Source: Maea johnstoni (lineage: Eukaryota; Annelida; Polychaeta; Spionida; Magelonidae). From it: a stretch of DNA of 64,000 nucleotides. The position numbers were made by a program, and so were the translations under genes. How positions within the stretch are numbered: position 1 is the stretch's first letter; each line of letters opens with the position of its first letter. The notes under the pieces are model-generated. The model was not told where the DNA came from. It ran no database searches and saw only the letters and a program-made list of their open reading frames with translations. The stretch is taken from the NCBI GenBank assembly GCA_963942565.1, contig OZ012691.1, positions 11,196,287 through 11,260,286 of the forward strand. The letters run 5' to 3'. This document shows positions 1 to 13,683 of this stretch, piece by piece.

Positions 1-195
1 ACCACACTATTCATATTCATAGTTTAGCGCTCCATATATACTGATGTATAATTTGGCAGGATTTTGTATTTATTAATGGAAACTTTCCAGATGGCTTGGT
101 TTGTTTAGATTATTATAGGAAATGATCAGTTTTGCTGATAAAATCCCCATTTGAAAAATCATTTAATTACGATTTTGTATCGGAAACAACACGTA

Positions 196-257
<62 letters not shown>

Positions 258-260
258 TTG

Positions 261-312
<52 letters not shown>

Positions 313-318
313 TAATAT
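196..318. repeat. (TAC)n then (TAA)n microsatellite
   Basis: A run of about 60 bases of TAC repeats passes directly into about 60 bases of TAA repeats. The long open frames over it (poly-Leu, poly-Ile) are an effect of the repeat and not a gene. Confidence 0.95.
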
Positions 319-553
319 AAATAACCTTTATAAAGAGAGGGTATTAGACAGTCAACTGCAATGATTGATCTTCCTTTCGTGATGTAACGGTAAAAATAAA
401 TCTGAAATGTTCATTTCGTGAACAAATTTCGAATTTTGACATTTAACATGCTGAGAATATCTATAATGATTTGTCCGAATTTAGTATTTCTAGACCTATG
501 TATGGACCAGGAAGACGATCACTAGGCTGATGTCAAACAGAGTATAACGTTAC

Positions 554-790
554 CTGAGTGTAATGGCCACATTGTTTACCAACTGCGCATGTAGTTGTCT
601 TATAATCATAATCTGTTATTTCATCAAACCATGCTTGAATCCCTTTGTTGGCATCGAAGGCTCCTGTGGTGAAATAGAGGTTCTGCCCAACCCAGCTATA
701 GGGTAGGGTGGCGCCGGAGGGCTGCCCGTGCTCCCATTGGCAGTTCTGTGCCCACTGAACAGCCAAATCTGCAAGCCGGCTATCCCAAAC
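554..790 (-). CDS. CAP-domain protein, exon 2 (middle of CAP domain)
   Basis: This is an internal exon of a CAP/SCP superfamily secreted protein, the family of CRISPs and GLIPR proteins. Its 79 residues run from VWDSRLADLAVQWAQNC to CGHYTQ and contain the GHYTQ signature that in this family carries part of the conserved cavity, plus WVGQNLYF matching the G-x-N-L/I core. Splice signals are clear: a tactacag acceptor just above 790 and a CAG/gtaacg donor just below 554, both phase 0. It joins in frame to exon 1 at 8165-8441 (...NLKHM + VWDS...), giving an intron of about 7.4 kb. The next exon (VVWA... to CNYGPG) is not seen in 1-553, so the gene leaves the window on this side. A likely continuation lies on the opposite strand at 13,684-17,706. 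Confidence 0.9.
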
Positions 791-1609
<819 letters not shown>

Positions 1610-1702
1610 CGCCTTAAGATAATTATCATAGAGCAATACGTACAAAACCTATTTTTGACTGCTTTTTGATGACAGTCCGACAAGTAGGGTCAATTTAAAG
1701 AG

Positions 1703-4200
<2,498 letters not shown>

Positions 4201-4204
4201 CAAC

Positions 4205-4325
4205 GGAGATGGAGGCTCAATGGCGCAGTGGCTAGATTGCCGAACTAAGTGCTGGAAGGCGTTAGGTCCAGAGTTCAATCACATGCGGGTTTAACAGGGG
4301 TTCGATTCCTCTATAAACTAGGGCA
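4205..4325 (+). repeat. tRNA-derived SINE-like fragment
   Basis: A tRNA-like A box (TGGCGCAGTGG) is followed about 85 bases downstream by a B box (GGTTCGATTCC). This is the internal RNA polymerase III promoter arrangement, but the segment does not fold as an intact tRNA and the box spacing is long. Best read as a tRNA-derived SINE or tRNA pseudogene. Confidence 0.5.
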
Positions 4326-4900
4326 GCAAACTAAAATTTTCATTTCTAACTCTTTACTATCTGTCGCATTATTATTGGGGAGATTACCTTGAAGAGTTTC
4401 ATAATCATTTCATGTCATCCCTAATGCTATTAGTTTCCTATGCATACACAAAAAGCTTTAACATGTCTGAGCCACTCCTTAAAAGGGCTGCGAACGCCTC
4501 TTTAAAAAAGATTATTTCCATGGCGAGTGTCGCATACAAATGAGTTTTTATTATAAATACGATGCTTCTGATAAAGTCCTATTATATATTTGCAAAAAAG
4601 GTGGCACCACCGATTTTGCGCCAAAGCTCACTTGAATTAAAATATAATCTATCGATGAAAATCAACCAATCTTCCATGTGTGGAATCACGTGTCTAAGCA
4701 TATCGGAACGGCTAAATTATCTCGGCCATATAATTTGAAGAGGACATCTATTTGTAAAAAAAATCGAAGGTATACTATTTAATATAATATATAAAGACAT
4801 TGTAATAACAAGTGTCTCTTTAAAACAAAATCATGATCATAATAGTGAGTCATAAAATATGTATCCAGATGTCATATGAGATGTAGGTGCTTAATTGCTC

Positions 4901-4969
<69 letters not shown>

Positions 4970-4972
4970 GCT

Positions 4973-5011
<39 letters not shown>

Positions 5012-5035
5012 TCTCTCCTCTCTCTCTCTCTCTCA
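4901..5035. repeat. (TC)n microsatellite
   Basis: About 130 bases of TC repeats with a few interruptions near 4967-5020. Ser-Leu and Arg-Glu frames over it are artefacts. Confidence 0.97.
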
Positions 5036-6620
5036 TTTTTGCCTCAGGTTGTACATTTTGGTGAAAAGGACTTAACGATAAAGAATAAATTTGATAAAGA
5101 TTAAGAAACAAGTTTTTCGTTGCCATCACTCGCAAAAGACAATTATGTGATGAAAAAAGCAAGAACCATAATGGAATAAATACGTTGCTGGTGCCTTTGG
5201 GCTTGTTTAAAAAGTTGCTCAGAGTGTCCCTTTGAATTATTTGTAAGGATATATGGCAATAATAGATATAACGCGGTAATAAATATTAACGTATATGATA
5301 TTTGATGGAGAGGTGTCAGCACTCGCCCTTTAAGCGTTTTCGAAAGACACTTTAAGAATAAACGAATTCAACTGTCATGGCCTTTTTGATCGAAACCCTT
5401 TAACTCATCTGAACCATTCACTCATGTTTTTTCAATCTCTAGAAGCGAAGCCCTTCGCTGTTTGAAATATCAGTAAGACCCCAGGCAGTGCATCACCGGT
5501 GTCAGTATCACTTGCCCTATATGTAGCCTAGCAACAAGGCTTTGTTATGATTTTACTTTAATTATATATAGAAGCCTACACCTATACTAGATAGGGACTT
5601 GTGGCCTACTGTTGGCCATTTAGTTCACACAATTGCCACACGAGGCATATTCCCAACTGAACTCCTAGTATACCGCAGTGCCATCTATCCACAATGGAAG
5701 ACATTTAGATATGGCCTGGGTGGCAGGCTAGCCCTGATGTAAAAGAAGGGATGACTTGCAATTCAATGAAGCTCATGTTCAAGGGCCCTTCTTGTAGCCT
5801 CTATAAATAGTAGGACAAAGGGTCTGCTTCACTGGCTTAAAGAACTTCATATATAATACATGTATATGTGTTCGTGATGTGACTCACAATACCAAACCAA
5901 CTTCCTTATTAACCCATGCGCTCCCATCAAAAGAACTCCGCTGCATGGGGTAAGGAAAAGGGGGGGGGGCGGGGTAAGTGAGGGGTGAAGCTTAGGATTA
6001 TTTATCCTACAAATAACCAGGGCACACAGTCACACATTGGGAAAGTTGCCAGCCTGTAACCCCTACCACCAATCACGGAGCGAACGTAGCCCCTCTAGGT
6101 TACATCTTGGATGAAGCAAAGAATGGATATGTAGCGAGAGACCAATTACTATATACCCTAAAGTTGTGCTGGACTCATGCAAGGAGTACCAGATAATACA
6201 TCAGCGCAAGGTCACGTGGGAACAAGGACCAATCAGTGCTCTCGCATCGATTACATTACTGAGAAACCTTATCTCCACCACCAGCTGGAGGTGCCCAGAG
6301 CATCAATTTTGGCCTATTAGCGGCTATTAGTTGACACTGGTTGAGGCTAGCATGTTCAGGTTGACCGGCTGGTTTCGAATCCACTTGTGTTTGATCATCT
6401 AAGGTTAAATACAAGGGTGAGTTATGAAAACAAGCTTTGGAATATTAGCAACACTAAACCCTACGTTACACAAAGGCTGATGATATCGCATTAGTGTGTA
6501 AGTGTGTCAACCCATAATTAGATGCTGATTTATGGGTGAAGAGATGTCCCGGAAGGCATGCTGAATGAAGGAAATGGAATAAATTGCCTTATGACTTTGT
6601 AGTTAAAGATCTTAAAGACA
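5036..6620. other. no gene recognised
   Basis: Non-coding sequence. It holds a dispersed repeat (about 5525-5650) that recurs at 9250-9376, and a poly-G run at about 5960-5970. Nothing else could be supported. Confidence 0.4.
5525..5650 (+). repeat. dispersed repeat, copy 1
   Basis: Shares a diverged ~120-bp phrase with 9250-9376 in the same orientation. It includes an identical 15-base block ccatttagttcacaca-type core and 'ttgccacacgagg'. It is probably an unclassified interspersed element. Confidence 0.6.
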
Positions 6621-6836
6621 TTAACCCTTCCATTTTTATGCTGAAGCTACTTTCGTCCAAATCACAGGGATGCAAAGTCTTTTGAAACCATCTAAACCCT
6701 GTCATAATGGTATTCATTGGATAGCTCTGGCTGAGTACTCTCAGATGAGTACCCATATGCCACGGTTTCAGTCATTTTCCGGGGGTTTGCATGATTTTGT
6801 TTTGGCGAAATTAGTCACCAGCAGCATAACAGTTGA
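6621..6836. mobile_element. TTAA-flanked MITE, copy 1
   Basis: A ~215-bp element starting TTAACCCTT and ending with the inverse (AGCAGCATAACAGTTGA). It is clearly homologous over its whole length to 44,194-44,407, whose ends are intact TTAA-CCCTT...AAGGG-TTAA. TTAA flanks with CCCTT ends are the pattern of piggyBac-type non-autonomous elements. This copy has a decayed right end. Confidence 0.7.
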
Positions 6837-7084
6837 ACTTAAATTTTGAAGATGTAATTCATACTATCACTATTACAATTACTTCGTATGATCAGGAACG
6901 TTCCTTAAATGAACATTCCTGGTATGATTAGAATGAAACAATTTGATTAAGATCAATCAACGATAGCGAATGTCTATTTAGGATTTCATATCATCTTGCT
7001 CTCTGGTACACGCATATTTGTATGTATGAGTATTCTCACAGAAAAAAACCTTTCACAATTTACTTTTTATTGGAAATTCTAATG

Positions 7085-7259
7085 CAGGCGAACTTGGATA
7101 TGACGGACTCGATTGGACCAGAAAAAATGGTCCGTCATATGCAAAATCCGTCATATAAGTATGACACATATTTGATATGCATGGGACTGGGACCAAGCAT
7201 ATTGTCCGTCATAAACAAAAGTCCGTCGTACAGTGGTCCGTCATATCCAAGTTCGCCTG
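7085..7259. mobile_element. CAGGYGAACTTGG MITE, copy 1
   Basis: A 175-bp element with ~20-bp inverted ends (CAGGCGAACTTGGATATGAC). The interior carries several copies of the decamer GTCCGTCATA in both orientations. It is homologous to 8942-9116 and 19,925-20,079. The other two copies are flanked by TA, suggesting a Tc1/mariner-type target; here the left flank is TG and the right flank TA. Confidence 0.85.
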
Positions 7260-7531
7260 TAGGACAAAACTCGAGATACGTCACATCGAAGTGAACTGTG
7301 GAGCAACCATCTTATCACATTCCGGATGTGTTAATGCATATCGGTTGTCATGTTGTATCTAGCTTAAAGAAGTTGGGTAAATAATGAACCAATGTTATGA
7401 GAAAAATCAAGGGAAAGATGCTCTATAATTACAGTCAATAAACATGCATACACTTTCGCCCACCGCTCATTGCCATTATAGAGTAGGTTCCTAAAACATC
7501 ATCATTAACACTACACTCGGGGTCTGACACT

Positions 7532-7640
7532 TAGTTTTCAGGCTAGGGGCCCGAAAAGGTCTTTTGACAAAAAATAAGTGGTCAAAAACAGGATTTCTGG
7601 TTAATATTCATATTATTTTGGCCCCCTAGCCTGAAAAATC
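7532..7640. mobile_element. short hairpin MITE-like element
   Basis: Inverted ends TTTTCAGGCTAGGGGCC and GGCCCCCTAGCCTGAAAA bracket about 70 bases of unique sequence. The small size and perfect ends suggest a tiny non-autonomous DNA element. I see no second copy in this window. Confidence 0.55.
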
Positions 7641-7661
7641 TAGGGGCCCACAGCAAGATCT

Positions 7662-7684
7662 AGGGGCATACCGGGTATGCCCCT
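7662..7684. repeat. 23-base palindrome
   Basis: AGGGGCATACC and GGTATGCCCCT form a near-perfect palindrome about 20 bases after the hairpin MITE. Function unknown. Confidence 0.7.
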
Positions 7685-8164
7685 ATTTCCCAAGGTAATT
7701 CAATCATCCTATGTTTCGGGGATTTTTTTAAGTCACTTAGCTGCATCTAGCTTGCTCCCTAATGATAATGACTTCGCCTGCCCAATCACCCTGTGGATTG
7801 TCATACTCGATTTTAGTAAACATGTTATTTATACCGCCATGACTTATACGCATATCCAGAACCTAGGTGTGTTTCTTTTTGTTGGTTTTGTTTTCTCAAT
7901 AATGTATTTGTTTTAACCCATTTACACTCAGAGCGGCCAAACAATTTTGGGGGATATTTCTCTTACAAAATCAGTTTTGGAAAATATTTGAAGTCAAACA
8001 ATTTTCCTTCAAATATTCAGTGAACTACGCTTTATTCCCAAGTTAATTTCAAAAGTGTGAAAGTAGCAGACGATACTTTCTACCAGAGGAACTCTCAGTG
8101 TGAATAGGTTCATGTATATTTTACGATTTACAAGTGTGGTCAATAAAGTTACATACATACTCAC

Positions 8165-8441
8165 CATATGTTTGAGGTTGGACCCGTTTACCGATGCCCT
8201 GAGAGAATTGTGTAGGGCTAGGGCCCCGTCCTTGTCGGCCTGGAGAGACTCAGAGCAGCCCGCCGCGCCCTGACAGCACCGCTTGACCATCACCTGGCCC
8301 TATCTGACCATTCGACCTGCCCTCTACAGTTCCATCCTCATTCACGGCCACCAGGTCTGCGAGGGAGCACACCTGCTGGACCGCAGTGACGAGACAAAGG
8401 GTCAGAATAACAATAACACACCTGTCCGGATCCAGGAGCAT
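8165..8441 (-). CDS. CAP-domain protein, exon 1 (signal peptide and CAP N-terminus)
   Basis: On the minus strand from ATG at 8441 the frame gives a signal peptide (MLLDPDRCVIVILTLCLV..., cleavage expected near QQVCS), then a hydrophilic stretch. The start of a CAP domain (DKDGALALHNSLRASVN...NLKHM) follows and ends at a good donor (ATG/gtgagt at 8165), joining in phase to exon 2 at 554-790. ALHNSLR is the family's usual first helix. One oddity: 8165-8441 is 277 nt, so the signal-peptide frame and the CAP frame are offset by one base somewhere between about 8290 and 8380. This is either a sequencing indel, a polymorphism or a disabling frameshift. Identity as CAP exon 1 is firm; integrity is not. 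Confidence 0.82.
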
Positions 8442-8600
8442 CTTGAGGTGCTGCGACTCTGAACACTACAATGATGTAGTCAGGCCCCTAGGTAGCATGT
8501 ATGTATTTATGTATACCCGTGTGTGACTGCCAGGACACTCGGCCATAAGCGGGTGTGTTCAGTCAGGCTTCCTAATTGGGTAAAACTCATCAAAGGAGGG

Positions 8601-8800
8601 NNNNNNNNNNNNNNNNNNNNNNNNNNNNNNNNNNNNNNNNNNNNNNNNNNNNNNNNNNNNNNNNNNNNNNNNNNNNNNNNNNNNNNNNNNNNNNNNNNNN
8701 NNNNNNNNNNNNNNNNNNNNNNNNNNNNNNNNNNNNNNNNNNNNNNNNNNNNNNNNNNNNNNNNNNNNNNNNNNNNNNNNNNNNNNNNNNNNNNNNNNNN
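8601..8800. other. assembly gap (200 N)
   Basis: Exactly 200 N, as used for a scaffold join of unknown size. Orientation of 1-8600 relative to 8801 onwards is therefore not shown by sequence, which matters for the split CAP gene. Confidence 0.99.
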
Positions 8801-8941
8801 GCTTGGGAGCCAGACATCGTAACAACTAGGCCACGGCGGATCCTCTCTGGTAGTGGGCATATCCTGCCACTCAGAGGCATAGTCAATGCATTATGCATAT
8901 AGAATACAAAAAGTAAGAACATGGTGGTCATTTTGATTATA

Positions 8942-9116
8942 CAGGTAAACTTGGATATGGCGGACCACTGTAAGACGGAGTTTTGCATATGACGGACAAT
9001 ATGCGTGGTCCCAGACCGATGCATATCAAGTATTCATCCTATGTATATGACGGATTTTGCATATGACGGACCAATTTTCCTGGTCCCATTGTGTCCGTCA
9101 TATCCAAGTTCACCTG
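8942..9116. mobile_element. CAGGTGAACTTGG MITE, copy 2
   Basis: A 175-bp copy of the family at 7085-7259 and 19,925-20,079, with TA on both sides as target duplication. It has the same interior GTCCGTCATA decamers. Confidence 0.88.
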
Positions 9117-9249
9117 TATTTGTAGCAATGTATTCAGCCATTATCATCTCTATCAAACCTTTATAGCTATCTTAATGGAGCATTTTGACTTTACAGAAAT
9201 AAACTTTATGTGTTACAACTGTGCCATCAAGGGACGGAATATATCCACC

Positions 9250-9376
9250 AAGCCTAGCTGCAACGCTCTACTCTGTTTTTACTTTATTATATATAAATGC
9301 CTGCACCCATACTACATAGGAAACTTGTGGCATAATGTTGGTCATTTAGTTCACACAACTGCCACACGAGGGAAGG
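9250..9376 (+). repeat. dispersed repeat, copy 2
   Basis: A diverged direct copy of 5525-5650 (shared features: tttactttattatata, acttgtggc, ccacacgaggg). Confidence 0.6.
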
Positions 9377-9412
9377 CAGAACCGATGCTGACCCCAAAAC
9401 CAAGACAGAAAT

Positions 9413-9480
9413 ACAGTGAAACCTTTGTGATGTGAAACCCCGAAAGTGTGAACACCCCCTATAGTGGACACTTTTCCCTG
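9413..9480. mobile_element. pogo/Tigger-like MITE end (fragment)
   Basis: The sequence CAGTGAAACCT followed by 'gtgtgaacaccccctatagtgg' resembles the termini of pogo-type MITEs. The same interior phrase recurs at 11,608-11,650. I cannot define both ends, so it is listed as a fragment. Confidence 0.4.
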
Positions 9481-10104
9481 GTCACATTTTTTTCTGATAC
9501 CTTTTAGTTTTACGAATTGTGATCAGCCCCTTATCTGAACTTCCATTGTAATTGACCTTGCCAGGATAAGTTTGGCATCAATGATTAAAATTGCATTTGT
9601 GCCAGCTAGACGCTTTGTTGATACCCGAGGCGCGCAACGCCCAGAAAAGTGAAACGGTCTCAAATGTAGGATTCTGAACATCTCCAGAGCCAGTTCCTGT
9701 GGTACGCATTTTTCGCCAGAGAGGCCGTAAAGTTGACGACATGTAAAGGCGTATAGATAGAATTACTACTGTTTCTTTATATTTAAATGGATTAGGTCGA
9801 CAGATTGAAAAAGTTTTTTCAGCTGTTTTTGCGCTCATAATTTGTTCGTAATGACAATTGGGTGATCCAGAGCAGGTTGGCAGCCATAATAGTTGATACC
9901 CAGTGCCATGATTACATGACAAAGGGAGATCAAATTCATTTTGGGCCGTATCTAAATTTGGGGAGTAAAAAATAAAAATGGGAAAGTAGTAGAAAAGGTC
10001 TAGCAAGGTCTTACACAGGATGTTAGGCACGCTCCCCTATAGAGTTACGATACCTATCTAGGTCGGGAAATCATGACTATCAATCTCTTTTTACATAAAG
10101 AATT
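9481..10104. other. no gene recognised
   Basis: A 150-residue minus-strand frame spans 9578-10,030 but has no recognisable domain, no family resemblance I can name and unremarkable composition. I do not call it a gene. Confidence 0.4.
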
Positions 10105-10320
10105 GGACAGCAATACGCAGTAGCCTATCAAGTAGCGTGTTGGACTGCCGTTCCTATATCAGCAGGTTCGATTCCAGCCGCCGGCTACTACTATCTTTTC
10201 TTAGGCAAAACAGTTTACTTCTTGCTGCCCAGTGCACCGGATGGTTACTTTAAGGTGTAGATCCAGTCGGTAGCTCATGCATACCTTTTTATAAGATAAC
10301 CAACTGAAAATAAAGAATAA
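10105..10320 (+). repeat. tRNA-derived SINE
   Basis: A tRNA-like head (GTAGCGTGTTGGACTGCC ... GGTTCGATTCC) is followed by a tail with 'aggcaaaacagtttacttc...ctgcccagtgcaccggatgg'. That tail resembles the conserved SINE core seen more fully at 35,010-35,330. The A-B box order gives plus orientation. Confidence 0.6.
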
Positions 10321-11690
10321 TTTTCTTTTTTTTTAAAACTTTACTTAGAGGTGACAATTCTGGGACAATGAAATATTGGTCAAAATCGCCGATCCCAGAA
10401 AGGACGTCTGCCTGAATCGCCGTTCGCTATAAGGGCCGTTCACTTTATGTTGGGCCCTGACTTAAAAAAACATCTTTTAGTTTGCATTATAGTAAACATT
10501 TCAACAGATATGATACATAAAGTAAACAGAAAAAGTAATTAAGTGCTAAAGTTGAGAATTTCTTCAAGAAAGTATATAGTTTTAATGGGTGTAAGTAATG
10601 CCTAGCCTTCATGTAGAATATGAGATCTGTGAAGTGGTCAGCCTTCAAGCCTTTCAAGAGAAAAAGTAACTAAAGTGATAAATTGGAAATGTTCCCTTAA
10701 GTTCCAAGTGCTTGGCCCATCAATGGGTATCCCTATAATGTTGGTATTGTCACTAGCATGCACGCTTGCTGCACATGACTATTACTTTATACAACTTCCA
10801 CCCATGCAATCACCTTTTATCTGCACTTTCACACTGTCTATCAGTGTCCTATACATGCACCTTTACTATGGGTTTGGATCCATGTGCCCGCCACTTATTT
10901 TTTTTGTGCATGGAACCTTACTGCACTGTCATTTTCCAATCATGCGCATGCTGCAACCTTTAGCGCCCTGCTGCAAGACCTGCCTTCCCCCTTCTCTGTA
11001 ATTTTACTGTCCTCCCAGTACCTCTTACAACGGGGTCCTATCTGGTTTTGAGGCTTGAGACAAAGGGATTATCACTGTTGTGTAGTATTGTCCAGTGAAT
11101 GGAGAAACTTTCGATTAGTAAATGATCTAATGCTAACCCTAACTTTAGATACTTTTCATATGTAAATGTTTCATTGATACAAAGCACATTCAAAGTATTA
11201 TGGTGAACAAAAGTCACGTCAGAAATCATTACTTTCCTGAGCACCAAGATGCCCAGAGTTGACCTGCTCTTAGAGGAAAAGGTGCTGAGACACTGAAGTT
11301 ATTTGCCTGTGACTACAACATGGATCTTCATGACCTGGTGTACCAGTTTGAAAATCCAATAAGCGGACTTAGAATAGCAAACCAATTTAGCTGCTCTCCT
11401 AGAGTGTACAAACCAATTTCTACCGATTTTCATAATCATTTCAACAAATGCTTGTGCTCTTTACAGATTGATTACATCTCTGAACCTAAGAAATGTAATA
11501 TTAAAGTAATACAGGGCTATTTCTAATTAGGTTTTACTGACTAATGATGAGTGTGTTTCAAATCTGCTACATGTGTCTGTCTACTAGTCCAACTTGCAAA
11601 ACCCAAAAAGTGTGAACACCCCCTGTGGAGAACGTTTTGGCCAGGTCCCAAGGCATTCACTCTTCGAGGTTTTGCTATTCTCAACATCCA
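10321..11690. other. no gene recognised
   Basis: Non-coding. It contains the repeated phrase 'agtgtgaacaccccctgt' near 11,610, shared with 9440-9470 and pointing to an old pogo-like element. The open frames at 10,675-11,001 and 11,320-11,526 have no recognisable content. Confidence 0.4.
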
Positions 11691-11699
11691 CTTCTCATC

Positions 11700-13480
11700 T
11701 GTGTTAACATAGACACCATAACCAACATGCCACACAGCCCTTACACAGATTCACCCGACGTTGTCATTGAACCTAACAGTCACCGAGCTACTCACAAGAC
11801 TAAAGGACCTAACAACATTGAAGCCAACCTCCTGAAGGATGCAGCAACAGAGCTGGTGTCTGCCATAAGCCTCCTATATCTCTGGACCAAGGAGTCATCA
11901 CAGAGATCTGGAAAAAATCCTTTGTCTCACCCATTTCCAAGAAATGAGACAAGGCAGCTGCAGCCAATTATCAACACCTCTCTCTCACCTGCATCCTCTG
12001 TATAACCTTGGAGCACATCATTCATTCTCAAATTATGAAATACCTAGATCACCCCAAAACCCTGGTCAACTGTTCCTGGAGGAAAAAAATAGTGTGAAAG
12101 CCAGCTCTGTACTATCAATGACTCAAAAAGAATGAATGAATAGACATAAATGCCATACCACTAGACTTCTCCAAGGCATCTGACAAAGTCTTCTTAAAGC
12201 CCTTGTCAAATAAGCATCCGTCCGCCGTGCGGTCTGTTTGCGGCTGAAAACCGTGGCAATCACTACATCACCGTGCGGGTGCCTCAAGGAGTTGGCCTCA
12301 ACCGTACACGTCGTGAGGTCCAAAATCAGTGGTCGGGGACCATAGAGAGGTTTGTAAACATGTTCGCAAATCAGTCTACGGTCCACAACCTTCCTATGTA
12401 CATTTATTGACCGAGCGTCTGACGCACCGCAATTTTCAAGGCTGTTTAGCGCTCTCACTGATCCTTAAGAGTGGAAAATTTCCCTCCATATGTAAATTTT
12501 CCAAAATATAGGAACGTGATTGTAAAACTTGTCACGAATGGCCGCATGGCCCATTCATTTGTGACCACAAATGAAAGATCTCTATTTGGCCAAACATGGC
12601 CTGGTGACGGCACTTGGACCCATGCAACCAATCAGCCGCACGGAGGTCTTTGTCATATGTGACCAGGGCTTTAACTCCACGATGGCATAAGAAACAAAAC
12701 ACTTGCCTGGTTTGATGCCTTACTGTCCAATAGGTCTCATGGTGGTGCTAGATGGAGCAACATCTGACAGCTAGTGCCCCAGACTTATCTAAAGTCTCGC
12801 AGGGCAGACTCCTGGACCCACTACTCCTCTAAGTATACATCGATGACCTGCCTGTGGATCGCCCAACACTGGTCTCTTATATATTGCCGGACAATTAAAA
12901 AGTGTTACAGGCCAATCTGTCATCACTGGATGAGTGGGACAGGAAGTGCCAAATGGACCATCAAAATATGAGGTCCTCCACATAACTAACATGTGCAACA
13001 CAATCAATTTAGAGTACTCTCTCTATGGAGTTCAGCTAGGAGTCAGCAAAGCCAGCAAATATCTTGGTGTCACCATTTCTCCAAAGCTAACTTAGAATAA
13101 ACACATAGATATGGCCATCAAGAAAGCCAACAGCTCCTGAGCATTCCTCTAACATAACCTCAGGAAATGCCTCAGTGTCATTAAGGTGCTAAGTTACAAA
13201 ACCCACGCAATGATGTACCAGATAGTCAACAACCACATCGCTTTACCCCTTCAGCCAGCTATTGACACTGTCCACAAATATGTACAACCAGCCACCCTGA
13301 TCGACAGCTACATATACTCCTTTCCATCAGCCATATGGAACAGTATACCCAGCAATGTTGCCCTAATCAGCACTCTAAAAAAGTTTCAAGACTGCCATAG
13401 TTGCACTCAGTCTCAGCAATATTCTCGCTGTACACACAGTGGTATAATACTCAACCTTGAGGGAAGAACTTGCACTTAAT
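11700..13480 (+). mobile_element. LINE reverse-transcriptase remnant (Jockey/CR1-like)
   Basis: A decayed non-LTR reverse transcriptase read across several frames. In order: the palm region before motif A (ANLLKDAATEL, then NYRP-like and a LEHIIHS-like block); the SCESQL...INDL region; the FSKASDKV motif A (usual form DFSKAFDKV); then, after an insertion, GIRNKTLAWFDALLSNRS; a decayed GVPQGTVLGPLLF-like stretch with YIDDLPVD; KYLGVTISPKLT; and the C-terminal SFPSAIWNSIPSN block. About 90 codons normally present between the YKTH segment (13,200) and the MMYQIVNN segment (13,213) are missing, an internal deletion. Many stops and frameshifts mean it is inactive. No endonuclease domain or 3' tail was recognised. 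Confidence 0.85.
12205..12670. mobile_element. unclassified insertion inside the LINE
   Basis: The LINE protein homology stops near 12,205 (just after the motif A region) and resumes near 12,672 at GIRNKTLAW. The ~465 bases between are unrelated and contain CCGTGCGG near the left and CCGCACGG near the right as inverted partners. That suggests a MITE that landed in the LINE. Exact ends and target duplication could not be fixed. Confidence 0.55.
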
Positions 13481-13683
13481 TCGCACAGAAGAAATGATGG
13501 CACAAAACGAAAGCACAAAACATAATAACATCCAACCTGCCGAAACCAACCATCATTATCAACAACAACAAAATCAACACCTATAACTACTTAAATACAA
13601 CCACAACGATAGGTAGTGATATGAACATCACAAAATTGAATGTAACAAAGTGATATTGTCTTTAATTATTGTTCTGCTTATAG

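Noticed and set aside
8507-9024. Open frames spanning the N run
   Set aside because: The frame is open only because N was translated as X; the same applies at 53,729-54,234.
9578-10030. 150-residue minus-strand gene
   Set aside because: No recognisable domain, signal or family, and composition like the surrounding non-coding DNA.
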